Part shown: positions 53,789 through 62,887 of the stretch, one piece after another
Layout: each line of letters starts with the position of its first letter
Position numbering within the stretch: position 1 is the first letter of the stretch
Assembly: GCA_003246295.1 (NCBI GenBank)
Contig: QKAS01000043.1
Span: forward strand, 1 to 64,000
Source: Clostridia bacterium
GTDB lineage: Bacteria; Bacillota; Clostridia; Lachnospirales; Lachnospiraceae
DNA: 64,000 nt
Direction of reading: 5' to 3'
Program-made: the position numbers and the translations under genes
The notes under the pieces: model-generated
The model's database searches: none
What the model was told of the DNA's origin: nothing
Seen by the model: only the letters and a program-made list of their open reading frames with translations

Positions 53789-56011
53789 ATGGAGAAAAAG
53801 CTATATAAATTAATGAACTGGCCTGAAATTGAAGCAATTATTTATTCAGAAGATGATAACCCACATAAATTACTGGGGCCACATCTGATCACAAATCAGG
53901 TGGTTGGACATACGACTTGCATACAGGCATTCTATCCAGATGCCTGCGCTATGGAACTCTTACTTTCTGACAGAACAACCCCTGTCACCATGGAAATGGC
54001 AGATGAAGCAGGGTATTTTGCGGCAATGATTTCTGACATGCAGCATGAGCCATATAAGATAAGAGCGTATTTTAAATCAGGCGAAATAAAAGAATATTAT
54101 GATGCGTATTTTTTTGAACCTCAGATTACCAGAAGAGAAACTGACCTGTTTCAAAGGGGGTTACATTATCAGATTTATGAATATCTGGGTGCGCATCCTA
54201 AAACAGTTCATGGAGTAAAAGGCGTTTCGTTTGCTGTGTGGGCACCAAACGTACTCAGAGTCAGTGTTGTTGGTGATTTTAATCAATGGGACGGACGAAT
54301 CCATCAAATGAGACGACTTTGGTCAAGCGGTGTGTTTGAAATCTTTATTCCAGGAGCAGACATTGGAGATTGTTATAAATTTGAGTGTAAGGTAAAAGGC
54401 GGACTTACTTATTTGAAGTCTGATCCCTATGGATTTGGAGCACAAATGCGTCCTGAAACAGCATCTGTTATCAGAGAAATCAATCAATATCAATGGAATG
54501 ATGATTTATGGATGACACAACGGTTTCATTCAAGTACACAACCTAAACCGATAAGTGTATTTGAACTTCACCTTGGATCTTTTGCAAAACCTACAGACGA
54601 TCGTGAATTTTATCAATACAGGGAACTTGCACCAATGGTGTCTGCTTATGTAAAAGAGATGGGCTATACACACATAGAATTAATGCCGATTATGGAACAT
54701 CCATATGACGCTTCATGGGGATATCAGACCATTGGCTATTATGCGCCCACAGCAAGACATGGGTCGCCAGAAGACTTTATGTTTTTTATGAATCATATGC
54801 ATGAAGAAGGTATTGGCGTTATTCTTGACTGGGTACCTGCTCATTTTCCAAGAGACACCCATGGACTGTCATCATTTGATGGAACCTGCCTATATGAACA
54901 TCTTGATCCAAGACAGGGAGAACATCCACATTGGGGAACCTTGATCTTTGATTATAGTCGCCCAGAAGTCAGCAATTATTTAATTGCAAATGCATTATTT
55001 TGGATAGAAAAGTATCATGTTGATGGAATTAGAATTGATGCGGTTGCTTCTATGCTGTATCTTGATTATGGCAGACAGGATGGAGAATGGATTCCAAATA
55101 TTTACGGAAGAAATGAGAATCTGGAAGCCATAGAATTTTTAAAACATCTAAATTCTATCGTACATAAATATGGCAAAGGTGCAATGATAATAGCTGAAGA
55201 GTCTACCGCGTTTCCTATGGTAACAGGCAATCTGAATGAAGGTGCACTTGGGTTTGACTATAAGTGGAATATGGGATGGATGAATGATTTTATTAATTAT
55301 ATAAAATTCGATCCATTCTTTAGAAGCTATCATCATACAGAATTAACATTCAGTATGATTTATCAATACAGTGAAAAATTTATGCTTGTATTTTCACATG
55401 ATGAAGTAGTACATGGAAAATCTTCAATGATAGGGAAGATGCCAGGGTCTGTGGATGAAAAATTTATGAATCTGAAACTTACATATGGGTATATGTTTTT
55501 ACATCCAGGCAAAAAACTTTTATTTATGGGACAGGATATTGGTGAATTTAATGAATGGAGTGAAACAAGAAGTGTTGAATGGGAGTTGCTTCAGCATGAA
55601 ACACATCAAGGGTTAAATGCATTTGTAAAAACATTAAATCAATTTTATAAATCACATCCTGCCCTCTACGAGCTGGATGAGATGGCAGATGGTTTTGAAT
55701 GGATTAATTGTATTGCTGATAAACAATGTGTGGTTTCTTTTATGAGAAAAACAAAAAAGAAGTCTGAAACGTTAATTATTGTATGTAATTTTGCAAATAT
55801 TTCTTATAAAGATTATATTGTAGGTGTTCCATACCAAGGTCTTTACAAAGAAGTATTATGCAGTCAGGATAAAAAATTTGGTGGAACCGGGGTTGCAAAT
55901 AGCAGAGTAAAACATGCAGAACCGAAGGAATCAGATGATATGAAACAATCCATTAAAATACAACTGGCACCACTGTCTGTCAGCATTTTCGAATATAGAG
56001 AGGAGCAATAA
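53789..56011 (+). CDS. glgB: 1,4-alpha-glucan branching enzyme
   Basis: This 740-residue GH13 enzyme introduces alpha-1,6 branches into glycogen. It has two N-terminal beta domains (CBM48-type, ~20-250) and a catalytic barrel with intact GH13 regions: DWVPAHFP (I), VDGIRIDAVASMLY with nucleophile Asp (II), IIAEEST with acid/base Glu (III) and LVFSHDEVVHGK (IV). A C-terminal beta domain follows. All catalytic residues are present, in contrast with the GlgX-like protein at 30.4 kb. AGGGGG precedes the ATG. The mechanosensitive channel gene starts three bases after its stop. Confidence 0.96.
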   Translation: MEKKLYKLMNWPEIEAIIYSEDDNPHKLLGPHLITNQVVGHTTCIQAFYPDACAMELLLSDRTTPVTMEMADEAGYFAAMISDMQHEPYKIRAYFKSGEIKEYYDAYFFEPQITRRETDLFQRGLHYQIYEYLGAHPKTVHGVKGVSFAVWAPNVLRVSVVGDFNQWDGRIHQMRRLWSSGVFEIFIPGADIGDCYKFECKVKGGLTYLKSDPYGFGAQMRPETASVIREINQYQWNDDLWMTQRFHSSTQPKPISVFELHLGSFAKPTDDREFYQYRELAPMVSAYVKEMGYTHIELMPIMEHPYDASWGYQTIGYYAPTARHGSPEDFMFFMNHMHEEGIGVILDWVPAHFPRDTHGLSSFDGTCLYEHLDPRQGEHPHWGTLIFDYSRPEVSNYLIANALFWIEKYHVDGIRIDAVASMLYLDYGRQDGEWIPNIYGRNENLEAIEFLKHLNSIVHKYGKGAMIIAEESTAFPMVTGNLNEGALGFDYKWNMGWMNDFINYIKFDPFFRSYHHTELTFSMIYQYSEKFMLVFSHDEVVHGKSSMIGKMPGSVDEKFMNLKLTYGYMFLHPGKKLLFMGQDIGEFNEWSETRSVEWELLQHETHQGLNAFVKTLNQFYKSHPALYELDEMADGFEWINCIADKQCVVSFMRKTKKKSETLIIVCNFANISYKDYIVGVPYQGLYKEVLCSQDKKFGGTGVANSRVKHAEPKESDDMKQSIKIQLAPLSVSIFEYREEQ

Positions 56012-56014
56012 GCA

Positions 56015-56896
56015 ATGCTGATTCAGGCATTAGATGTAGAACTGCAGGACGTTATTAATCAGGAGATCCAACCTGGACTGATTGAAGAAATGCTGAAAAA
56101 ACTACCAGAGCAAATACTTAAATTTGGTTTAAAGGTTATTTTTGCAATTTTAATTTTTGTGATTGGCAGCAAACTGATTGGTATTATACGTAAAATAATT
56201 AAAAAGTCACTGACGAGAGCAGGGTCAGACGCTGGCGTGATACAGTTTCTTGATTCATTTACTAAAATCTCGCTCTATATTCTTGTCATTTTTTTGATAG
56301 CAGGAGGATTTGGAGTCGATGCAACAAGTGCTGCAGCAGTTCTGGGTTCCGCTGGCGTTGCAATTGGTCTTGCACTACAGGGAAGTTTATCCAACCTTGC
56401 AGGTGGAATTCTTATATTAATTCTTAAGCCATTTCGTGTAGGAGATTATATCATAGAAGATAATAAGAAAAACGAGGGAACTGTATCTGAAATACAAATC
56501 TTTTACACAAAGCTAATCACCCCGGATGATAAAGTGATTGTTCTTCCAAATGGAGCACTTGCCAATAACAGTCTGACGAATGTTACAACGACAGATAACA
56601 GAAGACTGGACATTACGGTAGGGATAGATTATTCTTCAGACTTGCAATTAGCAAAGCAAATTTTAAAAGCAATTCTTGAAGAAGAAAATTCTGTCATCAA
56701 AGAGCTTGATCAAAATGTATTTGTGGATGCCCTGGGGAACTCGGCTGTCATTCTGGGGATACGTTGTTATGTCAAAAATGAAGATTATCTGGCTACAAAA
56801 TGGCATATTCTTGAAACGATTAAATATAAATTTGAAGAAAATAATATTCAGATTCCATATCAGAAAATGGACATACATATGATCTCAGAGAGCTGA
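56015..56896 (+). CDS. Small-conductance mechanosensitive channel (MscS family)
   Basis: This 293-residue MscS-type channel opens under membrane tension to release solutes during hypo-osmotic shock. Three transmembrane helices are seen (~37-60, ~85-105 and the pore helix ~108-140). The pore helix has the Gly/Ala-packed AAAVLGSAGVAIGLALQGSL and the following LILKPFRVGDYI. A beta domain and a C-terminal alpha/beta domain follow. It is directly downstream of glgB and likely in its transcript. A GAGGAG ribosome site is present. Confidence 0.93.
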   Translation: MLIQALDVELQDVINQEIQPGLIEEMLKKLPEQILKFGLKVIFAILIFVIGSKLIGIIRKIIKKSLTRAGSDAGVIQFLDSFTKISLYILVIFLIAGGFGVDATSAAAVLGSAGVAIGLALQGSLSNLAGGILILILKPFRVGDYIIEDNKKNEGTVSEIQIFYTKLITPDDKVIVLPNGALANNSLTNVTTTDNRRLDITVGIDYSSDLQLAKQILKAILEEENSVIKELDQNVFVDALGNSAVILGIRCYVKNEDYLATKWHILETIKYKFEENNIQIPYQKMDIHMISES

Positions 56897-56930
56897 TGAG
56901 AACAACCTATTGAAAAAAGAAATTTAGGTC

Positions 56931-56959
56931 TTGATAAATAACATCATAACCGATATAAT
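56931..56959 (+). promoter_or_regulatory. Promoter of tRNA-Thr
   Basis: TTGATA (56931-56936) and TATAAT (56954-56959) are 17 bases apart, 18 bases before the mature tRNA. Confidence 0.85.
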
Positions 56960-56977
56960 GTTTATTGTTGTAAAGTT

Positions 56978-57050
56978 GCTGAAATAGCTCAGTCGGTAGA
57001 GCACTTCACTCGTAATGAAGGGGTCGTCGGTTCAAATCCGATTTTCAGCT
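56978..57050 (+). tRNA. tRNA-Thr (anticodon CGT)
   Basis: This is a 73-base cloverleaf. The acceptor stem GCTGAAA pairs with TTTCAGC, with discriminator T. The D-arm is GCTCAGTCGGTAGAGC and the anticodon stem CTTCA/TGAAG holds the loop CTCGTAA with anticodon CGT (reads ACG, Thr). The T-arm GTCGG/CCGAT with loop TTCAAAT follows. No CCA is encoded. The gene has its own promoter and terminator. Confidence 0.95.
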
Positions 57051-57053
57051 TAT

Positions 57054-57096
57054 AAAAGCATCTGAAAACATTTGAGGGTTTTTAGATGCTTTTATT
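57054..57096 (+). terminator. Terminator after tRNA-Thr
   Basis: AAAAGCATCTGAAAA (57054-57068) pairs with TTTTTAGATGCTTTT (one G-T pair), ending near 57093, followed by ATTAT. Confidence 0.75.
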
Positions 57097-57117
57097 ATAG
57101 CCAACAGGAGAGAAAAA

Positions 57118-57558
57118 ATGAGTTACGAACAATTAAAACTTGAGAAACAACTATGTTTTCCGTTATATGCATGTGCAAAAGAAGTTGTTAAAAAATACAA
57201 CCCCTTTTTGGATGAAATCGGGCTGACTTATACGCAGTATATTACGATGATGGTGCTTTGGGAACAGGAAAAGATGAATGTAAAAACACTTGGTCAATAT
57301 CTGTATCTTGATTCGGGAACATTAACACCATTACTAAAAAAACTGGAATCCCAGGAACTAATCAAAAGGGAGCGTTTGTTGGAAGATGAAAGGAATGTAA
57401 TTGTAAGTCTGACAGCAAAAGGTTATGCACTCAAAGAACAGGCATCGCTGGTTCCTGAAAAAATTGGACAATGCATTCAGATATCAAATGAGGATGCAAC
57501 ACAGTTATATACATTACTCTATAAAATACTAGATTCGATTCATGCTGATTTTGAGTAA
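57118..57558 (+). CDS. MarR-family regulator of the OhrR (organic hydroperoxide sensor) type
   Basis: This 146-residue winged-helix regulator aligns with OhrR. The N-terminus LEKQLCFPLYACAKEVVKKY carries a cysteine at residue 13 in the same context as the peroxide-sensing Cys of Bacillus OhrR, and the tyrosine-containing GLTYTQYITMMVLWEQ follows. The DNA-binding helix region is LDSGTLTPLLKKLE with the wing LIKRERLLEDERNVIVSLT. OhrR proteins are de-repressed when this Cys is oxidised by organic peroxides. No ohr gene is adjacent; the next gene is a lysozyme 55 bases downstream. It has an AGGAGAG ribosome site. Confidence 0.88.
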   Translation: MSYEQLKLEKQLCFPLYACAKEVVKKYNPFLDEIGLTYTQYITMMVLWEQEKMNVKTLGQYLYLDSGTLTPLLKKLESQELIKRERLLEDERNVIVSLTAKGYALKEQASLVPEKIGQCIQISNEDATQLYTLLYKILDSIHADFE

Positions 57559-57613
57559 TCATATGTTGGAAGATCTATCAAACTTATCTGATTCACGGGA
57601 GGGCACAATTTTA

Positions 57614-59119
57614 ATGGAGAAACAAAGCAAGAAAAATTTATTTCAAGTCTGGAAAATAACGATATGTTTATTACTTACGCTGGTACTTTCACTTTCACCG
57701 CTGGCACAGAGCAAATCAGTTGCGGCAGGTCCGCCAAAAGGAATTGATGTATCTGTTTATCAAGGAAATATAAACTGGCAGGCAGTAGCGGCAGATGGCG
57801 TTTCTTTTGCCTTTGTCAGACTGGGAACGACGAAAAAAGGAATTGATGGCCAGTTTGCAAATAATATGAATAATGCTGTTGCAGCAGGCATCAGAACAGG
57901 TGTATATATTTACTCTTATGCAACTTCAGTAGAAGCTGCTGCTGCAGAGGCAAATATTGTTTTACAGAACATACAGGGATATACAGTTTCTTTCCCAGTC
58001 GTAATAGACCTTGAAGATTCTACGCTTTCAGGACTATCTCCGGATACACTGGCTGCCATGGCAAATACATTCTGTGGAATCATAAAAAGTGCTGGATATT
58101 ATCCCATGGTTTACGCAAATAAGAATTGGTTTACAAATAAAATTGGACCGATTGGATATGATAAATGGGTTGCACAGTATGCACCAGCTTGTACTTATCC
58201 AGGGCCAGCCATATGGCAGGCAACGAATGCCGGCCGTGTAAACGGGGTTCCGGCAAATGTAGATATTAATTATCTATACAAAGATCTGGCATCTATTATT
58301 ATACCTGAAGGGTTTGTACAAAGAGAAGGTAAGACATTTTATTATAGTAATTATCGCATGAAGACAGGCTGGGCAGATATCAATGGTGGAAAGTATTTCT
58401 TCCAGGGGGATGGCAGTATGCTGACTGGATGGATTACAAATGGTGCCTTGTCACTATATTTCCAACCAAATGGCTTATTACAGATAGGCTGGGCTGATAT
58501 TGATGGACATCGATATTATTTTAATGAACAAGGTCAGATGCAACGAGGATTGATTCAGATTGGCGCTGCAAAGTATTTCTTTGACAATAGCGGCTATATG
58601 CATACAGGGTGGTTTGATGCTGGAACTGCCAAGTTTTATTTCAGACCAGACGGTTCCATGGTAACTGGTTGGGCAGATCTTGAAGGACACAGATATTACT
58701 TTACTGAAACAGGACAGGCTGCTGTAGGACTTCAACAGATTGGAAATGTAGTTTACTTCTTTAATGCTGATGGAACAATGCAGACGGGCTGGCTTGGAAC
58801 TGCACCAGCAAAATATTATTTCCTGGCAGATGGTTCCATGGCAAAAGGCTGGCAGAATATAGATGGAGCTGCTTATTACTTTAAAGAAGATGGACAGATG
58901 AATATAGGCCTGCTTATTTTGAATAATGTGAAGTATTATAATGATGTTGATGGTAAGCTGGTTACAGGATGGAAGCAGATTGGAGACAAATGGTTCTTGT
59001 TTGCCCCAGATGGAGTTTTGGTTGCAAATACAACAATTGATGTCAATGGCGTAGTATGTCAGTTCGATGTGAATGGTGTATTGGTTGCACCAGCAGGGTA
59101 TGTTCCGGTTAAAAAATAA
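57614..59119 (+). CDS. Secreted GH25 lysozyme with cell-wall-binding repeats
   Basis: This 501-residue secreted muramidase has a signal peptide (~1-36) and a GH25 domain (~44-235) with GIDVSVYQGNINW and the acidic catalytic pair VVIDLED, plus VDINYLY. The C-terminal half (~240-490) is a tandem array of choline/cell-wall-binding-type repeats of about 20 residues, such as GWADINGGKYFFQGDGSMLT and GWADLEGHRYYFTETGQAAV. It would cleave peptidoglycan while bound to wall polymers. The start at 57614 follows GGGAGGG (57598-57604). The position after an OhrR-like regulator and tRNA-Thr is unusual. A strong terminator follows. Confidence 0.93.
   Translation: MEKQSKKNLFQVWKITICLLLTLVLSLSPLAQSKSVAAGPPKGIDVSVYQGNINWQAVAADGVSFAFVRLGTTKKGIDGQFANNMNNAVAAGIRTGVYIYSYATSVEAAAAEANIVLQNIQGYTVSFPVVIDLEDSTLSGLSPDTLAAMANTFCGIIKSAGYYPMVYANKNWFTNKIGPIGYDKWVAQYAPACTYPGPAIWQATNAGRVNGVPANVDINYLYKDLASIIIPEGFVQREGKTFYYSNYRMKTGWADINGGKYFFQGDGSMLTGWITNGALSLYFQPNGLLQIGWADIDGHRYYFNEQGQMQRGLIQIGAAKYFFDNSGYMHTGWFDAGTAKFYFRPDGSMVTGWADLEGHRYYFTETGQAAVGLQQIGNVVYFFNADGTMQTGWLGTAPAKYYFLADGSMAKGWQNIDGAAYYFKEDGQMNIGLLILNNVKYYNDVDGKLVTGWKQIGDKWFLFAPDGVLVANTTIDVNGVVCQFDVNGVLVAPAGYVPVKK
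58330..59085 (+). repeat. In-frame cell-wall-binding repeats of the GH25 lysozyme
   Basis: Recurring protein units of ~20 residues share a G-W-x-x-(I/L)-x-G-x-x-Y-Y-F pattern, with roughly a dozen recognisable copies, alternating GW-type and GL(I/Q)-type units. At the DNA level the units are diverged, so recent slippage is unlikely. Confidence 0.8.
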
Positions 59120-59130
59120 AGAGTAAAGAG

Positions 59131-59167
59131 GGGCAATATACAAATCTGTATATTGCCCTGTTTTATT
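59131..59167 (+). terminator. Terminator after the lysozyme gene
   Basis: GGGCAATATACA (59131-59142) pairs perfectly with TGTATATTGCCC (59147-59158) around AATC, followed by TGTTTTATT. Confidence 0.85.
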
Positions 59168-59236
59168 ATATTGCACAATACTATGATATGAAACTTAAGG
59201 AATCCCTTTGTTTCTTGAAAAAGTAGTGATACTTTA

Positions 59237-59265
59237 TTGCATTGAAGTGAATTATATGATAATAT
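59237..59265 (+). promoter_or_regulatory. Promoter of argH-asd
   Basis: TTGCAT (59237-59242) and TAATAT (59260-59265) are 17 bases apart with TGA immediately before the -10 (extended -10). Confidence 0.6.
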
Positions 59266-59296
59266 CAAAAGAAGATTTTTGAACGGAGGGTATGAA

Positions 59297-60685
59297 ATGG
59301 CTCAATTATGGGGCGGAAGATTTACAAAAGAGACTGATCAGATGGTATATCTTTTTAATGCATCGCTATCTTTTGATAAAAGATTATATAAACATGACAT
59401 TATGGGAAGCATTGCACATGTAACAATGTTGAGTCATCAAAGTATTATATCTGAGCAAGAAAAAGATTTGATTATTGATGGTTTAAATAAAATTTTGCAG
59501 GATATAGAGAATGGATACCTTCAATTTACAGAGGAATATGAAGACATACATAGTTTTGTAGAAGCACATCTGATTGACCGAATTGGTGACGCTGGAAAGA
59601 AACTGCATACTGGAAGAAGTCGAAATGACCAGGTTGCATTAGACATGAAACTTTATGTCAGAGATGAAATTAAAGAGACTGATGTTCTCTTGAAAAAGCT
59701 GTTAATCACTTTACTTCAAATTATGGAAGAACATATTGACACCTATATGCCAGGATTTACACATATGCAGAAAGCGCAGCCTACTACACTTGCACATCAT
59801 ATTGGCGCCTATTTTGAAATGTTTAAACGTGATAGAGCAAGACTTGCAGATATTTTTAAACGCATGAATTACTGTCCGTTAGGATCAGGAGCGTTAGCGG
59901 GTACAACATACCCATTAGATCGCGCATTAACTGCTGAACTATTAGAATTCTACGGTCCAACACTCAACAGTATGGATTCCGTTTCCGACAGAGACTATCT
60001 GATAGAACTTTTAAGCGCCCTTTCTACTATCATGATGCATCTTAGCAGATTTTCAGAAGAAATTATAGCATGGAATTCAGATGAATATAGATTTGTTGAG
60101 ATTGATGATGCTTTTTCAACTGGAAGCAGTATTATGCCGCAGAAAAAGAATCCAGATATTGCAGAACTTGTAAGAGGAAAAACGGGAAGAGTATATGGTG
60201 CGCTAATTTCGATACTGACTACAATGAAAGGCATTCCATTAGCTTATAATAAAGATATGCAGGAAGATAAAGAGTTAACTTTTGATGCATTGGATCAGGT
60301 TAAAGTTTGTATTACATTATTTGAGCAAATGTTAAAAACGATGAGATTTCGTCTTGATAAAATGAAAGCAAGCGCAACCAATGGATTTACAAATGCTACA
60401 GATGCAGCAGATTATCTTGTAGGTAAGGGCGTTCCGTTTAGAGATGCACACGGAATCATTGGAAGTCTTGTACTGCATTGTATTGATCAGAAAAAATCAA
60501 TTGATGAATTAACCATAGATGAATTAAAACAGTTTTCAAATATGTTCGATTCAGATATTTTTGAAGCAATCAGCTTAAAAACATGTGTTGAGAAAAGGCT
60601 TACAATAGGGGCACCTGGATATGAAGCTATGAAACAGGTCATAGAACTACAGCATGTCTATTTGAAAGAGACATTTCTATCATAG
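59297..60685 (+). CDS. argH: Argininosuccinate lyase
   Basis: This 462-residue fumarase/aspartase-superfamily enzyme splits argininosuccinate to arginine and fumarate. Signatures are LWGGRFTKETD at the N-terminus, HTGRSRNDQVALDMKLY, the catalytic-serine loop GSSIMPQKKNPD and TNGFTNATDAADYLVGKG. The length matches the family. The start at 59297 follows CGGAGGG; a nearby ATG at 59292 is in a different frame. argG is not adjacent. asd follows after 41 bases, likely in the same transcript. Confidence 0.97.
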   Translation: MAQLWGGRFTKETDQMVYLFNASLSFDKRLYKHDIMGSIAHVTMLSHQSIISEQEKDLIIDGLNKILQDIENGYLQFTEEYEDIHSFVEAHLIDRIGDAGKKLHTGRSRNDQVALDMKLYVRDEIKETDVLLKKLLITLLQIMEEHIDTYMPGFTHMQKAQPTTLAHHIGAYFEMFKRDRARLADIFKRMNYCPLGSGALAGTTYPLDRALTAELLEFYGPTLNSMDSVSDRDYLIELLSALSTIMMHLSRFSEEIIAWNSDEYRFVEIDDAFSTGSSIMPQKKNPDIAELVRGKTGRVYGALISILTTMKGIPLAYNKDMQEDKELTFDALDQVKVCITLFEQMLKTMRFRLDKMKASATNGFTNATDAADYLVGKGVPFRDAHGIIGSLVLHCIDQKKSIDELTIDELKQFSNMFDSDIFEAISLKTCVEKRLTIGAPGYEAMKQVIELQHVYLKETFLS

Positions 60686-60726
60686 CCAATATTGTTAATC
60701 TATCAAAGAAAAGAGGAGAATGAAAA

Positions 60727-61812
60727 ATGAGCGAAAAGTTAAAAGTGGGTATCCTTGGTGGTACAGGTATGGTTGGACAGAGGTTTATCGCCCTATTGGA
60801 AAATCACCCCTGGTTTGAAGTTACTACAGTTGCTGCAAGCGAAAGATCTTCAGGAAAAACATATGAAGAAGCTGTTGGTGACAGATGGAAAATGACAACA
60901 CCAATGCCTGAAAGTGTTAAAAAACTTATTGTTATGAATGTAAATGAAGTTGAAAAAGTTGCTGCAGGTGTTGATTTTGTATTTAGTGCAGTAGATATGT
61001 CAAAGGATGAAATTAAAAAAATTGAAGATGATTATGCAAAGACAGAGACACCAGTCGTTTCAAATAACAGTGCACATAGATGGACACCGGATGTACCAAT
61101 GGTAATTCCTGAAATCAACCCTGAACATATGAAGGTGATTGATTTTCAGAAAAAAAGACTTGGCACAACAAGGGGCTTTGTTGCTGTAAAACCAAATTGT
61201 TCTATTCAAAGTTATGCACCTGTTTTAACGGCATGGAGTGAATTTGAACCTTACGAAGTAGTAGCAACTACTTATCAGGCTATTTCAGGTGCAGGAAAAA
61301 CTTTTAAAGAATGGCCTGAGATGATTGAAAATATCATACCTTATATTGGTGGAGAAGAAGAAAAATCAGAAAAAGAGCCCCTTAGAATATGGGGAACCAT
61401 TGAAGATGGTGTGATTAAACCAGCCACATCGCCTGTCATTTCTTGTCAGTGTATTCGTGTTCCAGTTTTAAATGGACACACAGCTGCAGTTTTTGTGAAA
61501 TTTAAAAAGAAGGCTACAAAAGAACAGTTAATAGAGAAATTAATAAACTTTAAGGGAGTACCACAGGACCTTGAACTTCCAAGTGCACCGAAACAGTTTA
61601 TTCAGTACCTTGAAGAAGATAACAGACCACAGGTCGTTGCTGATGTTGATTATGAAAATGGTATGGGCGTTTCTGTAGGAAGAATCCGTGAAGACCATAT
61701 TTACGACTTCAAATTTGTAGGATTGTCCCATAATACTGTACGTGGTGCAGCAGGTGGTGCAGTTCTATGTGCCGAACTGCTAAAAGCGCAGGGTTATATT
61801 ACAAAAAAATAA
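60727..61812 (+). CDS. asd: Aspartate-semialdehyde dehydrogenase (archaeal/fungal-type)
   Basis: This 361-residue NADPH enzyme makes aspartate semialdehyde for lysine, threonine, methionine and diaminopimelate. The Rossmann loop is ILGGTGMVGQRFIALLENHP. The catalytic Cys is in KPNCSIQSYAPVL, with AISGAGKTFKEWPEM and the late RVPVLNGHTAAVFVKF carrying the active-site His. The GGTGMVGQ and KPNCSIQ forms fit the archaeal/fungal-type subfamily, which also occurs in Clostridia. GAGGAGAATG precedes the ATG. A hairpin terminator follows. Confidence 0.95.
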   Translation: MSEKLKVGILGGTGMVGQRFIALLENHPWFEVTTVAASERSSGKTYEEAVGDRWKMTTPMPESVKKLIVMNVNEVEKVAAGVDFVFSAVDMSKDEIKKIEDDYAKTETPVVSNNSAHRWTPDVPMVIPEINPEHMKVIDFQKKRLGTTRGFVAVKPNCSIQSYAPVLTAWSEFEPYEVVATTYQAISGAGKTFKEWPEMIENIIPYIGGEEEKSEKEPLRIWGTIEDGVIKPATSPVISCQCIRVPVLNGHTAAVFVKFKKKATKEQLIEKLINFKGVPQDLELPSAPKQFIQYLEEDNRPQVVADVDYENGMGVSVGRIREDHIYDFKFVGLSHNTVRGAAGGAVLCAELLKAQGYITKK

Positions 61813-61887
61813 CTTATGACAAGATGTATCCGAAATAGTATTACAATTATTTTGAGATACTGATGATCGTGGTATGATTTGAAATGC

Positions 61888-61931
61888 GAAGAGGCAGAAT
61901 AGACAGGTGGATTCTATTTTGCCTCTTTTCA
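61888..61931 (+). terminator. Terminator after asd
   Basis: GAAGAGGCAGAATAG (from 61889) pairs with CTATTTTGCCTCTTTTC (ending 61930) with one G-T pair; the T-rich right arm serves as run-off. Bases 61932-61996 show only a weak TATATA near 61974. Confidence 0.65.
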
Positions 61932-61996
61932 AAATGAAGGTCTGTAAGAATATGACTTTCAAGACATAAAATCTATATAAATAAAAGGAGAAACTT

Positions 61997-62848
61997 ATGA
62001 AAAGATTTAAAAAAATCGTAATACTCGCAACGCTTGTTACAATGATGGCTAGTATACTTACAGGTTGTGGTTCAAAAAAAGATGCTGATAGTGCAGAAGG
62101 TAAAAAAGTTTTAAAAGTAGCAATGGAATGTAGCTATGCACCGTATAACTGGACACAACCAGATGATACAAATGGTGCAGTACAGATTCAGGATAGTAAA
62201 GATTTTGCTTATGGTTATGATGTTATGATTGCAAAAAAAATTGCAGATGAACTTGGATACGAACTTCAAATTGTAAAACTTGATTGGGATTCACTTGTGC
62301 CTGCAGTACAGTCAGGAACGGTTGATTGTGTCATAGCTGGTCAGTCCATTACATCTGAAAGACTTCAAATGGTAGATTTTTCTAATCCATATTATTATGC
62401 ATCTATTGTTACATTAACCAAAAAGGATGGAACGTTTGCTTCGGCAAAGGGTATTAGTGAACTTGCAGGTGCAACCTGTACTTCACAACTTGGTACGGTA
62501 TGGTATGATGTATGTCTGGGACAGATTACAGATGCAAATATCTTACCCGCACAGGAATCTGCACCATCCATGCTTGTTGCACTTGATTCTGACAGAGTTG
62601 ATTTGGTCGTAACAGATATGCCGACTGCAAAAGCAGCTACTGTAGCATACCCAGATCTTACAATATTGGATTTTACTGATACAGAAGATAACTTTGAAGT
62701 ATCTGAAGAAGAAATCAATATTGGAATCTCTGTTCAAAAAGGAAACAGTGAATTGTTAGAAGGAATTAATGGCGTTCTTGAAAAAATGACGACAGATGAT
62801 TATAATAAAATGATGGATGAAGCAATCTCAGTACAACCACTTTCATAA
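61997..62848 (+). CDS. Amino-acid ABC transporter substrate-binding lipoprotein
   Basis: This 283-residue lipoprotein has a signal peptide with lipobox LTGC (Cys near residue 24) and a family-3 solute-binding domain. Landmarks are LKVAMECSYAPYNW at the mature N-terminus, FAYGYDVMIAKKIADELG, WDSLVPAVQSGTVDCVIAG, SITSERLQMVDFSNPYY and a hinge-return LGTVWYD. This pattern fits binding of polar or charged amino acids (His/Gln/Arg-type); the exact ligand is not predictable. AAAGGAG precedes the ATG. It is followed by its permease and ATPase. Confidence 0.93.
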   Translation: MKRFKKIVILATLVTMMASILTGCGSKKDADSAEGKKVLKVAMECSYAPYNWTQPDDTNGAVQIQDSKDFAYGYDVMIAKKIADELGYELQIVKLDWDSLVPAVQSGTVDCVIAGQSITSERLQMVDFSNPYYYASIVTLTKKDGTFASAKGISELAGATCTSQLGTVWYDVCLGQITDANILPAQESAPSMLVALDSDRVDLVVTDMPTAKAATVAYPDLTILDFTDTEDNFEVSEEEINIGISVQKGNSELLEGINGVLEKMTTDDYNKMMDEAISVQPLS

Positions 62849-62887
62849 TAAAACGAATCTATCATCCTTATAAGGAGAACTATATCA

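Noticed and set aside
56978..57050. tRNA-Thr as an attachment site for an integrated element
   Set aside because: No integrase, phage or plasmid gene lies on either side, flanking genes are ordinary, and I noticed no displaced copy of the tRNA 3' end.
58478..59176. Reverse-strand open frame of 232 codons opposite the lysozyme repeats
   Set aside because: It mirrors the repeated YYF/GW coding pattern, lacks initiation signals and resembles no protein family.
60686..60726. Lysine riboswitch before asd
   Set aside because: Only 41 bases separate argH and asd, far too short for the riboswitch.
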